From Rosellinia necatrix (Eukaryota; Ascomycota; Sordariomycetes; Xylariales; Xylariaceae): DNA of 64,000 bases. The position numbers and the translations under genes were made by a program. This document shows, one piece after another, positions 11,317 through 23,039 of the stretch. Each line of letters starts with the position of its first letter. The first letter of the stretch is position 1. Below the pieces are notes generated by a model. The model was not told the origin of the DNA and ran no database searches. It worked only from the letters and a program-made list of their open reading frames with translations. The stretch spans positions 3,348,001 through 3,412,000 of the forward strand of contig JAGYVD010000007.1 in assembly GCA_021209875.1 (NCBI GenBank). Reading direction: 5' to 3'.

Positions 11317-12816
11317 TCACCTAGCTCGTCGGGGCGGGCGTCCCCTGCCTCGCCCGCGTGATCCAGCGACCGCCCCCCTACCTCGGTACTGATTTTGGCG
11401 GACATTGCTGGAACTGTTTACGCGGTCAGCTTTCTGCTTGGGTGGCCGACCTCTCTTTCGCCTAGGTGGGCTGGCAGCGGAGGCCCCTTGTTGCCGACTT
11501 TGAATAATACTTGACTCAGGTGGCGGTGTGGTGGCTTCTTCGTCGCATGAATTATCGGATAGCTGATGTTCCCCTTCCTTCTCAGGTCCGATGGCAAGAA
11601 GTTTTGGGGGATTATTTCCGTGACGTTTTAGCCTGTCTCTTAAGATTTCAGACTGTTTCTTCGCGAAATCCTGTGCGTTTCTGAGCATCCGCCGACCGTC
11701 CCTGAATCCATCGTATGAATCAAGCTCCTGGGTCTTAATGTGATACTGATGATACCTGAGAGCGCCATCCGCATCTGGAGCTGCATAATGAGCGGAGATG
11801 ACAAGGTTGGCACCATTTGTAACGAAAGTCAAAACCTTGGCCTCGCCTGGGGGATCCCTTTCCCCGAGGTATTTAAGAGCTTGTGTTCTTGCATACACAA
11901 GAGCCGCGCCGTCATAACCGCTTTGATAATCTGCACGTTGTATATTGCCCCCATATGCCTTCCACTCACCCGCTATATGAGGCAATGTTAAGGCAAATGG
12001 CTTGTCGCGGTATAGAATAGCGCCGCTAACGGCATTGATTGGAAACGGCTGGAAATCCGTGTCTCTAAACCCTTCGATAAAGTCGGGCTGTGGCGGAGAT
12101 AAGCCCTTATTGAAGCCAACGTCTACTGGAAAGCCGGTAAATTGTTGGCTGGCAAAGCTGAAGTACTTGCTGTCGTCATTTTCTTCTTCATGATACTACT
12201 TCAGCAGCAGCCCGCTGGTCATGCCAAATACTGTGGACTCGTTTGGTGCTGCACAAACTCTCCCTCTGTAATACTTAAATTCTAGCTCAGTGGCAGAGTC
12301 TGAATCACTTTGGCGCAAAATATCGGCATATAAATCCTCGAAGTTTGTTGGACGCCGGCTGTCATAGAGAGGGAGGATACCGTTCGCCTTTGCCTTGTCG
12401 ATAAAACCAGACGACGTCGAGGAGGTTGAGGTTGAGGTTGTCTTTGTCGTAGTGTCTCCTGTAGGTGTGCCTCCTGTAGGTGGATTGCTAGCATCTTTAG
12501 CCTTTGTTCCGGACATGACATTGAAATAAGCCAGGTTTTCCCGCGTCAACCGCACCCGCTTTTGTTGGTTCCTGGCGCTTTCGCCGTCAAAGGTGGACTG
12601 CCGCTTCTGCAGCCGCGTTATTGAAGGGGGACATGCACGCTCCAAAGACGGATTGCGCAGGGGTGTATTCAGTGGGGGATCTGTATCCAAGGGAGGGTGT
12701 TCTTTGCGGCTTCGTGTTCGGCGTATGTTCACGCCGGCTAGCTTCCCGTTCAATGCCTTGGATTGAGGTGAAGGGCGGGCCTGGCGAGGTGGTGCCTTGG
12801 AATTAGGGAGATTCAT
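11317..12816 (-). CDS. DUF7924-type fungal protein with AT-hook tail, interrupted by one in-frame stop
   Basis: A single reading frame runs from ATG at 12816 to the stop at 11317 (499 codons) but holds one TAG at 12198-12196. The N-terminal half is basic and disordered (RRTRSRK, Ser/Thr-rich stretch). The downstream half has the fungal DUF7924 pattern: FPVDVGFNKGLSPPQPDF, LPHIAGEWK, YDGAALVYARTQA, and an AHYA/YHQY pair. The C-terminus has two AT-hook-like motifs (RKRGRPPKQ and GRGRGRPPRR), so DNA or chromatin binding is possible. The stop may be a true nonsense mutation. Alternatively a 42-nt in-frame intron (12199-12158, GTAGTA donor, CTTCAG acceptor) would remove it, though both its length and its donor are poor. 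The family has no known biochemical role and the protein could be nuclear. Confidence 0.6.
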
Positions 12817-13572
12817 GATGAACGCGTAGCGATGCTTTTATATTTACTTCGACCAAGCGACCGCATTAGGAGTAATGCGTAATGAGAAGCAGAGGGTAGG
12901 ACGGCTTGATATCAAACTTCATATGATGTTGGAAGGTTAGACAGGAGCCGAAATTCTAGCTCGGATGAAGGCTGGTGTGTCGGCTGACCCAATCATTTTT
13001 ACTCGCTGTTATCCGCCCAAACAGGTGCGACAGTGGCTAAATTGCGGTGGTAGGTACCTCACGTAGCACCCCCCACCAATTGGTTCCGCCACGGCGGCTA
13101 TCTACTATACCAAGGGACAAGCGCTGGGGAGAGAGCCAGCCAGCCACCAAACGTCGCGAGATAGGGGTAAGCTGCACAGAGTACAAAGTGCGTGATACAG
13201 TCCCGGAAATTGCTTTGCTAACATCATGTCCAGGCCGTTGCAGCGTGGAAACATTTATAGAGCTATGGTAGGACCTGCGACCAATCTAAGCTCATTCGAT
13301 CTCCCTTGCACCGGGCGAGTAACGAGTAAGGAGCAAGGCCCGTAGGCGATGAGCGAATGAAAGGCGAAGAAATGTGAGACATTATCTGTTCTCTTACAGC
13401 CTATTGGACTCTTGCTTCCTCTCTCTTCCAGAGAATAAGCGGAAATGGGGGATGGTATAGTAAGTATACATGGTGTACCCTCTAAGCCAGCCCAAGAGCT
13501 AGCTGTGCTGTTGCGCGGTAACTTACTTACTGTATAACCGTCCGTACGGACTTGGAAAATCACTATGGATAA
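12817..13572. other. Spacer upstream of DUF7924 gene and downstream of GGT gene
   Basis: These 756 bases must hold the promoter of the DUF7924 gene and the 3' UTR of the gamma-glutamyltransferase gene. I see no coding sequence. Confidence 0.45.
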
Positions 13573-15689
13573 TCACTGTGGATAAGCGGCGCCGTCGCCG
13601 CGCATGTCGCTGCCGGCCGACCAGACGCCGGCGTCTCTCTCGACCGGGTCGGTGGTCCAGCGGATGATCTGGCCCCTGCCGAACTTGGCCCTGGCCATGC
13701 CGGTCAGGACCTGGACGTCGTGGCCGAGCCGGCGCAGGCCCTCGACCGTCTCGGGCGGCATGCCCTCCTCGACGAAGACTTTCGCGTCGATGACCTTGCC
13801 GTCCTCGGGCATCCCGGCGCCGATGCACACGCGCGGCGCGTCCAGCGCCTGCTGCGGGCTCAGCCCGCCCACCACCTGCCCGAGCAGCACCTGCACGTGG
13901 CCCTGGGGCTGCATGAAGCCGCCCATGACGCCGAAGACGGAGTGCAGGCTGCCGTCGTGCAGGTTCGTGGCGGCCGCGGGGATGATGGTGTGGTAGGGCC
14001 GCTTGCGCGGCGCCAGCGCGTTCGGGTGCCGGCCCGACGGGTCGAGGCTGAAGTTGGCCGCCCGGTTCTGCAGCGTGAAGCCGCAGCCCCGCGGGATGAT
14101 GCAGGTCCCGAACCCGCCGTAGTTGCTGTTGATGAACGACACCGCGTTGCCCTCGCCGTCCGACACCGCGAAGTACACCGTGTCGCTGTTCTGCTGCGCC
14201 GGCGACGGCATCCCGTGCTCCGGCATCGCGCCGGCCTCGTCGGCCGAGAACAGCGCCCGCGCCCGCGAGGACAGATACTCTCGGGACAGCAGCTCGGCGA
14301 CCGGCACGCGCTCTACGTTCGGGTCTGTCACGAACCAGCTGGCGTCCGCGAACGCGATGCGCAGCGCCTCGATGATGGCATGTAGGTAGGGTGCCGTGTT
14401 GAAGTCGTCGGGTTTGAAGATTGGGATCTTGCCGTCCTTCTCCAGTTCTTCCAGGATCCCCAGCGCCATCAACGCCACGATGCCCTGGCCGTTGGGCGGA
14501 TGTTCCCAGACCTCGAGGCCGAGGTCCGGGTTGGTCCCCTGCTGTGCGGGATCCGCAATCTGATGCCTCAACCTTTGTGCCACGCCCTGCCCTCGGAACT
14601 CCAGGGAAATTGCATCTACGGGCTCGCTGCCCACCTCGAGATGATGTGCCAGATCCTCGAGTTCAAGGTGTCCCCCGAGATCCTGCACGACCTTTACGAG
14701 TTCCTCTGCGATGCGCCCCTTATAGAACCCGGCCTTGCCCTCGGTCGCGAGGGTTCGGAAAGTCTTGGCCAGTGTAGGGTTCTTCATTATCTCGCCTGCC
14801 CGTGGAGATCGTACGCCACCTAGTGCCGACGGGTCCGCCTTTAACATTTCGCCGCCGTTGGGCGAGGCGCGGCGGATGAGCGGTTCGGAGCGATCCCACT
14901 ATTTTATGTCAACACTGCCATCAAATCACTATAGTGGGCATTATCTATCGTCGAAACGTACCCAATACGCAACACCCTCCGTTACGGGAAATCCCTTCTC
15001 ACCAAGCTCGATAGCAGGGCCAAGAATCTGCTCCATAGTCACCTTGCCGCTGCCGAAGCGAGCAACGGAATCGCACCAACCTGCCGGCGCCCCGGGTACC
15101 GAGACGGCATGTACGCTGTCCATAGGGATGCTACCGGTCTCACCATCCGGGATCCCGAGAGATTTCCGTATCGTTTCTAGAGTGCATTTGGCGCCCGATC
15201 GCCCCGACCCGTTCAGGGCCGAGATCTTCTTTGTTTTAGCGTCGAAGAAGAGACAGAACATATCCCCGCCGATGCCGGTTGAGCAAGGCTCCGTTAGGTT
15301 GAGACCGGCGGCTGTTGCACGGTAGAAATATCACGTGTCAGCGTTCTACGTTCGCTTCTTATGTTCATATGGGGAAGGTTACGGCCCGTCGCACAATAAT
15401 ACAGAATAGGCAATGCAGACTGAAATTATAAACATACCCACCGCAACGGCCGCATCCTGTGTTTTATCTGTCAGCGGCCGTCACTTGCGCGCTGGGGGGG
15501 AACCCCCTATATGTGTTTACTTACAACGCAATTCCCACCCGCGTCGAGGACTTGAATGCCGCATTTCGCCGCTAACGGTTGTGTGCATGCGACGATGCCC
15601 TTGGTGCTGTGGACGACGCTGCGCCGGCTCGGGAACTTGACGAAGACGTCCGACTCGGGCGGGAACACGGACGGCGTAGTGAGGGGCAT
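13573..15689 (-). CDS. Gamma-glutamyltransferase (Ntn hydrolase), no signal peptide
   Basis: Four exons, 15689-15525, 15456-15438, 15311-14962 and 14898-13573, encode about 619 residues. Introns are 68, 126 and 63 nt with GTAAGT, GTATGT and GTACGT donors. The second exon is only 19 nt, but it is needed to complete the family segment DAAVAVAAGLN. The protein aligns with GGT throughout: GGDMFCLF, ALNGSGRS, PGAPAGW and WEHPPNGQG. The autocleavage site is NSDTVYF with nucleophile Thr near residue 418, followed by the GGF loop. It should cleave gamma-glutamyl amides such as glutathione or transfer the glutamyl group. No secretion signal is seen, unlike the vacuolar or surface yeast enzyme, so it belongs to the cytosolic, bacterial-like fungal clade. 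About 25 residues are inserted before the WEHPPNGQG block and are kept in frame. Confidence 0.88.
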
Positions 15690-17386
15690 TGTGGGAAATT
15701 CAGACGTGGCTTGGCGGACGGGGCCGAAGGAATGGTGCCGATGATCGAGTTGGGGGGCCAGTCAGTCAGAAAGGAGAAAGGTAAAAACTGTCGAAACTTA
15801 TGCAGCAAATGAACGTGCAAAAGTTTAATGTGAAACATATAAGAAAGAACACATCGTTGTCTCACGGTGGTGTAAGGCACCAACCGAGGTTGCGTCGGAC
15901 CGGCTTCGTTCGCTTGGGGTAACAGTTCCCGGCCCATTTAAACGACATCCTCCCTGGCCTCTAGGCCAGGCGCTAATGGCGTGCGAGTATGTAAATAGAG
16001 TGGATACTTCTCCTCTCCGCCGTCGGCCGCGGAAGCCATTCCCGATGCCCTTACTCTTACATTACACATCGCCGTTACATCGTCGTGTCGAGTCGCCCTA
16101 CGTTGGGCGGACTTGCCCGAATCGCTAGCCATGTGACCGGCTGTAACGACCGAGACTTTGCTCTGCACATCTCGTTACCGTATTTGAAGGTAGTAAAATA
16201 CCCCCAAAAGGCATCGCGATGAGGATCCAGGTGTAAAAGAAGGGACAATGTGGCCCCATCTACACATGGGTGGTTATTCCCCGCTCACGCGATGGACTAA
16301 ACCGGTGGCTAGCCACTCTATTCACCCCCACGGCCCCGGAATCGCCTAATATGTATGCCCTTCTCACCGGCAGCCCCACGACATCCTGCTCCTTGGCCCC
16401 TAGAACGTCACAACGTGGGGCCGGATGTCACGCACTTCGGCAACACGGACTAAACCTACGGGAGCAACACCCCGCGATATGCGACACGCATCTCCACCGA
16501 CAGATCAATGCCGGGAGGCTCCCAATGTTGCAGTGCATGTCGGCTGAGTCTACGCTATGCAGAGAAAACCGTTACCACTATACGGCATCCGGGTGTAGTA
16601 GTACAACTCCCCAGGGACTTCCTGACGAATGCGCTATCAGGGATGAGCAAGTTGTAGACTAAATTTTTCCTGGCAGTTGATAAAGCTCTGAGAAGAGCGT
16701 TAGAAGACGATAGGATGTCCTCACACTGTTCGTATTTCGGGATTTGGTAACGAAATTCCGGCCCACGACGCTATATAGTTCGTAATATCTGGACTTGGGT
16801 CTAAAGGAACACGCATATAACGCGCACGTTTGACCGTGAAAACTAACAGCATCAAAGTATAACTACAGAACCGATTAGCTACATAACTCATCAACTTTCC
16901 GTTGCCGCATGAAATCACTGAATGTTTGAAATTATATGTTGATAAAGAAGAATATTCATCCACAGGCATATAGTAGTCGAGTAAGTGGGAATACGAGGCT
17001 CGAATACCTAGATGGGGTATGAGTTGAATATGTTATCGAGACTAAAAACACTCAACGACGTTCTGCGCCGCACGCTACCTCGGCGCTTGTTGACTGTTGG
17101 GTTAGCGTTGAGGTCGAAGGAAGCAAATACATGACTTATAGCTGCTAGATTCGTCGTCTGTGCCACGAGGCAGCATAGAAACCAACTCGCTGATTGGTCA
17201 ATGGTATGTAGCGAGCGTGAAGGATAGGATGCGGGAGATGGATGCATGTTAATAAGACGACATAGCTTGGGTGGCTCCGAACAGAATGGATATATAAATG
17301 ATAGTACATGAACACCTTTGAGGGGCTGCGGGCGAGTGCATTGAGACTCTTTGGGGCGGCATCCAACACTCACATATTCTTCCGTC
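15690..17386. other. Gene-free spacer with two promoters
   Basis: This 1.7-kb stretch separates the starts of the GGT and small secreted protein genes. The longest open frame (16270-16662) has no family resemblance, no intron signals and unlikely codon use. I treat the whole region as non-coding. Confidence 0.5.
17291..17298 (+). promoter_or_regulatory. TATA box
   Basis: TATATAAA lies 89 bases before the start codon at 17387, a usual distance for a fungal gene with a short leader. It supports the chosen start and strand of the secreted-protein gene. Confidence 0.5.
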
Positions 17387-18217
17387 ATGAAGTTTGCCAC
17401 AACTTTCGCATCGCTGGCCCTCGCTGCTAGGACCGTAGCAGCGCAGGATGATGAGTATATTGACATCAACTGGGACTGGACGGGATCTGGAAAGATTTAT
17501 CTTGTCGAAGGCGTGAGTAGACGCCTCCCATCTACGCTTCCACTTGCTGGCTTGTTTCGGAAACCATTTGCGCTCTCAAGCCCCATGATGCCTTTTGCCT
17601 ACAAGAAATTCTCAATAATTGACTAACTAGCTTTGAAGTATGGGACCTGGCGGGCTCAGTACGTCACGGCGGTAACCGGAATCCCAGTCGGGTGTCTCAA
17701 CGAGAACGGCAACCTCGTAGCCGACGAGGGTGACAATTGCGCTGTCTTCCACGTTGACGGGTACCCTGGCGAGCAGCTAAGAACGAAGAAAAGCGACTAC
17801 TTGTGCGGATATATCGATTATTTTAACTGCATTGGCGATGGATATCCTGGTCTGACAACTCTGTGGACTCATGTAAGTGTTAGTGTTTGGATGGTCTCGC
17901 TTAAGTTTTCATTAATCGCCATCGGGCCTCGTTGGCGGCCATTTAGCAGGGCTACTTGGTGGATAGCCGGAAAGGGATATATGCTAACGGGTGGTCATCC
18001 TGTTCAGGTTATTCCTCCGCCAACGTATATTTCCGGCTACATCCCCGGCGTCGATTCGACCGCCATATTTACGTGGTTTGTCGACCATACCCCGACAAAC
18101 GCCACGGAAGAGGTTCCGTTAGAGTTCCGGCTACCCGTAAATCCGGACGATCCGACTACCAACCCACCACCGGGCGCGAGCACCTTCGGGGTTGTCATGC
18201 AATGGATTCCACAATAA
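17387..18217 (+). CDS. Small secreted protein, function unknown
   Basis: Three exons, 17387-17512, 17639-17872 and 18008-18217, encode 189 residues. Introns are 126 nt (GTGAGT/TGAAG, branch CTAAC) and 135 nt (GTAAGT/TTCAG, branch GCTAAC). The N-terminus (MKFATTFASLALAARTVAAQ) is a clear secretion signal. The mature part is short, has four cysteines, all in exon 2, and ends in a Pro-rich tail (NPDDPTTNPPPG). I recognise no family. An alternative acceptor at 17949 (AGCAG) opens a different frame to a stop at 18264, adding a cysteine-containing segment. The downstream acceptor is preferred because of its branch site and more protein-like ending. The size, signal peptide and paired cysteines make it a candidate effector or extracellular structural protein; that is inference only. 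Confidence 0.65.
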
Positions 18218-19144
18218 ACGTCGCATCAATGGTATCAGCCATGAAACTCTCGGCAACATGTTAGAGTGGGCTTATGGTGGCGTTCATGCAATTACAAAGG
18301 ATTCCAACTCAGCTGTCATATTTACCGATCGCCTGCATAGCTTACTGCAGTGGCGTTGCTTGCTTATCGCTTAGTGTCAGCAAAGCGCCTTGTCCGGCTC
18401 GGCAATTCCAACCCTCGCCTTCGTGCATGTGGTAGCCTCTAAGCATTCATGTACACAGAGGAGGATTAGAGGCGTCTTGAAGATACGCAGCACAGTTTGC
18501 TGGTTTGAATGCTGCTATGCCTATTATGTTCCAAAAAAAAAAACTCGACGAGCGTTCAGCCAAAGGAAGCCTTGATCATGCGCGGAACTTCAATGCTGCT
18601 TATGTTAGTATACATCAATTGAAATCCCCACCTACACGTCTTGGGAGATTATATGCTTGTGTAGAATGAACACTATTTTCGCTTAAGTCCTGCGATAAAG
18701 TTCTTCGCTAAGATCGCTCGCTAAAATCCCACTTGGTCTAAGGATGATGATGTTAGGATCTCACTAACTACTAATGAGAAAAAAGAGAGAAAGGGAGAAC
18801 AAGCTCGAGACATCCGTGACTTGCCCAGAGCTTGTCAGTACTTTCCGAGCCTAGGCGAATGGCAACGAACAACGTCTTACTTCGCGGCTCCGCGCTTCTC
18901 GCAAAAATAGGTTGGAATCTGGTCATAAAAACGCGTTAGTTAAAGAGAAAAATCGCAACCTTCGGCCTGTTTCAGGCATGTCGGGATGGCATGCGCGCTA
19001 ATGACAACGCTACCAAGGTTATATCGTTTTAATAGCATTGACAGATGAGTTCAACGAGGCCTCTGATCGCCAGCTTCGCTAGAAATACTACAATATGCTG
19101 TCATATTGAGAGCCACCACTGAGCCAATCAATCAGGGTCTAGCC
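18218..19144. other. Spacer, AT-rich, no gene seen
   Basis: About 0.9 kb follows the secreted-protein gene and runs into the dehydrogenase relic. Only short open frames occur and none resembles a family. Confidence 0.45.
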
Positions 19145-19680
19145 CGTCGGCACCTAGTTCAGCGGGATGCCATTCGTGACGATCTTGTGACGCTTTAGGA
19201 ATCGGAACAAGGCAATGAGCGTCGCTGATGGCACATTAACCTGTGTAGATATCTCGTAGTTGGCTAGGCTTTAACAAAGGTAGGCCTAGCGGTGCCGGCA
19301 CTAGGCAGTGTAACGTGCATGCGAGAAACTTGCTGATCGAGGTAGGTCACGAACTCCTTGATCGAGGAGAAGATGGAGAAGTCAGTCATCATTATTGAGA
19401 TGTTGTCGACTGCGCACTTGGTCTCTCGCGCGATAGTGGCCTTGGACGCCTCGGTTTTCTCGCGTGAGCGTGCTGTTATGGTTAAAGCGGAGGCTCTAAG
19501 AGCGGTATACTTGAGCACACCTTGATAATCCGAGTCAGCGTTAGATTTGGTAGTACGAACCGCCCCGTGTTTCAAGGAGAAGGGTGTAAGGTCGGCTGGA
19601 GGGTTCTTTGCATCGTTGAACAGCTGTTCGAGGGATGTGGCGAAGATTATGTATCTAGGTGGCAGGTGCTATTCTAGGAT
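19145..19680 (-). pseudogene. Decayed short-chain dehydrogenase/reductase fragment
   Basis: A frame without a start codon runs on the minus strand from about 19680 to a stop at 19271. It reads like the N-terminal part of a fungal SDR: NPPADLTPFSLK, an alpha/beta segment ending in LTITARSREK, TDFSIFSSIKEFV, then a worn form of the NNAG motif (LPSAG). Beyond the stop the similarity continues in another frame (EISTQVNV, where a family WxxxxxVNxLS would be) with further stops. The glycine-rich cofactor motif TGxxxGxG is largely lost. Frameshift, stops, loss of the NAD(P)-binding glycines and no C-terminal half mark it as a relic. Whether it once belonged to the secondary metabolism of this locus cannot be told. 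Confidence 0.6.
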
Positions 19681-21487
19681 CAACCGAAAACTATATCGTT
19701 AGTGGGAAGACGTGGGACGGAATTTATGAGCTTCTTACTGTGACCTTCTTCGGGGGAATAAGCGGGAGAGGGGGGACCAGGGGTTTAATAAAGCATGTTG
19801 TGACCACGTGAATGCCATCGTGTGCTATCGTTGATATAATTTAGGTAGTGACCTAAATGTTTGTATGAATTGATTTGACGATAATCGTAACCAGCGCGTG
19901 TCGTAGAGGAATATGGACGTCTCCATCGTACTTCACTGGCAGCCTCTCAAAGAGTCCGCTAACAATTTTAGGAAGGGCCAGCCATGTTTACTGTGTTGGG
20001 TTTAGGTAGGTTATCATTGAATTGGAACTACCGCTAACTAACTATTAGCGTAGGCCTGTTTCATCAACCCCAAGCTTGGTACATATAAGTAGTGCAAGCT
20101 GCCGGCAACAGAATGAAAGATTAACCTAGTGTAGAAAAGAGCAACCACGTAAGTGTTTGTGCGCTTGCACCTGCTCTGTATATATAGCCTTCACGATCAT
20201 ATTAACTGGCATCACAGTGCGCTAATACTTAGAATATGTCTGCAGATAATGTACTCCTTCCCTATCTCGTGCTTGCATGTACGGTTTATACCTACCTAGG
20301 TATAGACTCTTACTATATATACCTACCTATTTGGTAACCCGCATCACACTTACATAGCGACGTCGCTTAGGTACATCTAGGCAGGTAGGTGTAGGGCTTT
20401 GATCAAAGTGTGGATCTTTCTCGCTTACTACCTACCTCCACAGTGTAGTTCGTACCTGTGCATAGTTACCTCATAGGAGTACATGGAGGTGCCGAGGACC
20501 ATATTAAGCCAAAGCCGATAGCCGTAGCGTCTGTATATGCTTGTAAGAATCCTTCAATTACCAGCAGGACACTCTACTGCGCATTAGTGAGATCCCTCTT
20601 CCGTGAAACCGTGATAGGCTGGTAACTTTGACTATTTAGGCTGGTTGATGATGGTGGCGTTGGGTTCATCTAAGACTTTTCCTTGGAAGACGCTAGGAAG
20701 GCACTTGGCTGAGGGATTTAAGCTTTTTCTTCATGGTTATTTCCAAATGCCTACAAAATGACGGCTCCGAATGGAACACCATGCCGCTGCCACTTGACTC
20801 TAACCGACCTGCACCATCAGCAAGTGTACTACGTAAGGTCTAATTCCCGACGCACCCCACAATCATGAATTTGGTTTACGCCTGCATATAACTGACTACA
20901 CAAGTTACCGGATGGGTTAGATACTTAGAGTTGAGGATAAGTCCAAAGGAGAACTTTGCGATGGCTTCCGTTTGTTATGTACACCTTCACTATTATTCAG
21001 TCAGCATGAGAGTGTCTTACCGCAGCATACATACCTAGCACGCCTATATACACTATACTGAGTCGCCTGCCGGTGCACTAGTGGAAGTCTCAGTCAGCGG
21101 ACTTGATTAGTCCTGTCTCCACGCCTATGGACTAAAATTTAGCGTACCAGATTCGAAATCTGATCGTCCTCGCCAAGCTGTTTAACCCCGTTGAGAACGC
21201 CGTCGTCCCAACCCTCTTTTTAGAATAACTAGTGCAGTAGACACAAGGTACCATTCGACAGGGGCGATCCCCCGACCTCTTAGTCTATAATTTCGCCTGT
21301 GACTGCACTGCGGCCCGAGATGTGGATTGCCGTCTTGTCAATGTTTTCATTCAAAATATCCGCCTTGCCGCCTCCACGCTTCCACGCCTCCACGCCTCCA
21401 CCCGCGTAGGTACCTGCACCCATCGACACGGACAGCGAACGACGGTGATGGAGTGACTGGCTGTTTTCGACATTATTGCTCTTCGAC
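19681..21487. other. Gene-free, repeat-bearing spacer
   Basis: This 1.8-kb stretch is rich in TA and includes TACCTACCTAGGTA-like units at about 20285-20450. A CGCCTCCA-like short repeat lies at about 21364-21408. It also holds the promoter of the receptor gene. I see no intact gene. Confidence 0.45.
20285..20450. repeat. AGGT/ACCT repeat patch
   Basis: Repeated TACCTACCT, CCTAGGTA and GCAGGTAGGT units are spread over about 165 bases. The same motif recurs at other intergenic points of the window (near 30345, 37240, 43170, 50310 and 63900), always outside genes. Confidence 0.55.
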
Positions 21488-23039
21488 ATGGCCGGGTCAG
21501 AGGTGGACTGGAGTCTGCTGAAGCAGATTCCAGCATTACCACCGCCGCCTGGTGTTCAGCCGGATTTCAACACCACCGAGTCGAGGGCGGAGCTGGCAAG
21601 GATAGTGGTCAGTCTCACGTACGGTTTAATGCTCATCTTCCTCGCTATGCGCATATATACTCGAGTTCGAATCACCAACTCGATGGGCGCCGATGATTGT
21701 GAGTGTTACGACAATATCGACGATAGTGAGGGGCAAATGCTAATGTTTATTCGCCAAGATCTGTCACTTGCCGCAGGAGTAAGTCTGCCATCCATTACGG
21801 GGACGCGCAAATTCTAACTGAGAGATATAGGCTAGCATCACAGCCTTCACGGCACTCTCTCTTTCATGTAAGTCGAAAAAATCCACCGCCATTCTGCGCC
21901 TATATTCATCATACTTATTGCCTTCCAGTGTTTGGAAGCCCTCTCGGCCCGCATCAGTGGAACGTCCCTCTCAGTGATTTCAATGCCAGTTTTTTAGAAG
22001 TAAGGTCATCGGCGAATCAGTCAGTCGTCAGCCGTGGGCTGACGGCGAACCCGAACCTACCTATGTGCTAACCTTCCCTATAGCGAACACTTAGCTCCAT
22101 AGTCCTCTTCTCGCTCAGCTCTCTATTCGTCAAGACTGCGCTGCTCGCTCTATACCTTCGCGTTTTCGCCCCGAGTGTATCTGCGAGAATGATGATATGG
22201 GTGGGCGTCGCGGCTATTGTGGTCTTTTATATCGTCTCCATTATCCTCAACATACGTTTCTGCGTTCCGATCTCCATGACGACCCCGGTACCTGATCGAG
22301 ACGAATGGGCGAAAAAATTAAAGGCCAGCAACTGCTCACAGCCTGTCTATAACCTCAACGCCGCAGTGGGGTTGTTTGGCGTCGTATCCGACCTCTATGT
22401 GCTCATTATACCAGTTAGCATGGTCTACAAGTTGCGAATCCCTCGAAACCGAAAGATCGGCATCCTAGCGATATTTCTTACCGGCCTGCTGTATGAATAT
22501 TGAGCCCAATGGCAAACTCCAGACTAACGTTGTCCAGGGCCGTCGCACTTTCAATAACGAGTACCGCATTCCGATTTCTTCAACTGGAATCATACGACTT
22601 CACGTGGGACTCTATCCCTAGCTATACACTACGGTATATTTGTCGCACCCAAATTTTGTAACTGTCGTCTAATCTTGTCTGTGTTAGTGCCGCTGAACTT
22701 AACATCGGCCTCATATGTAACTGTATGCCGGTGGTCTTCGTTATCTTGAAAAGAATATTCAAAACGGGGCCTTGTAGTTCAGGGAAAGGTCCTGCCACAC
22801 CACCACATATGCGTACCGCGAGTCACGCTTATATCTCGGACCTGAATAGAACCGAATATGCCCCTGGGCTAGCAGAGGCTCAGCTCCCGAACCCCCCAGA
22901 TGGAACCGCAACTAGTGGGCTAGAAACATTCACTCGGCAATCAGGGTCCCTGCCGACGAGTAAGAGCGAAGAATCAGCGTACACCAAACTTGGGTCAATT
23001 GATTCAAGCTATCATGGGCATTTAAGGGACTCGGGATGA
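21488..23039 (+). CDS. PTH11-like seven-transmembrane receptor (fungal rhodopsin domain)
   Basis: Seven exons are placed: 21488-21698, 21759-21778, 21831-21867, 21929-21999, 22084-22490, 22538-22633 and 22688-23039. They encode 397 residues and keep one frame through six introns of 47-84 nt. Hydrophobic segments are spread along the protein as in the fungal rhodopsin family: LTYGLMLIFLAMRIYTR first, then VFYIVSIIL, VVSDLYVLIIPVSMV and ILAIFLTGLL. The family marks HQWNVPL and the NLNAAVG/SDLYVLIIP helix are present. A cytosolic tail of about 110 polar residues follows the last helix. There is no CFEM domain. Members sit in the plasma membrane and some sense surfaces or ligands (Magnaporthe Pth11). 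The ligand is unknown. Exons of 20 and 37 nt are unusually small and least certain. Confidence 0.8.

Noticed and set aside
13720..14385. A 221-codon plus-strand open frame across the GGT gene
   Set aside because: It lies antisense to a G+C-rich exon of the gamma-glutamyltransferase gene; it has no family pattern and is a shadow of that exon.
14510..14600. Possible extra intron at the 25-residue insertion in GGT
   Set aside because: No donor-acceptor pair of adequate length with a branch site was found and the frame is open throughout, so it is kept as coding.
16270..16662. A 130-codon plus-strand open frame in the GGT-secreted protein spacer
   Set aside because: It has no domain pattern, no signal peptide, unlikely composition and no supporting splice signals.
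17950..18264. Alternative last exon of the small secreted protein
   Set aside because: It was not used for the main model because the acceptor at 18007 has a better branch site and ending; it is kept as a finding.
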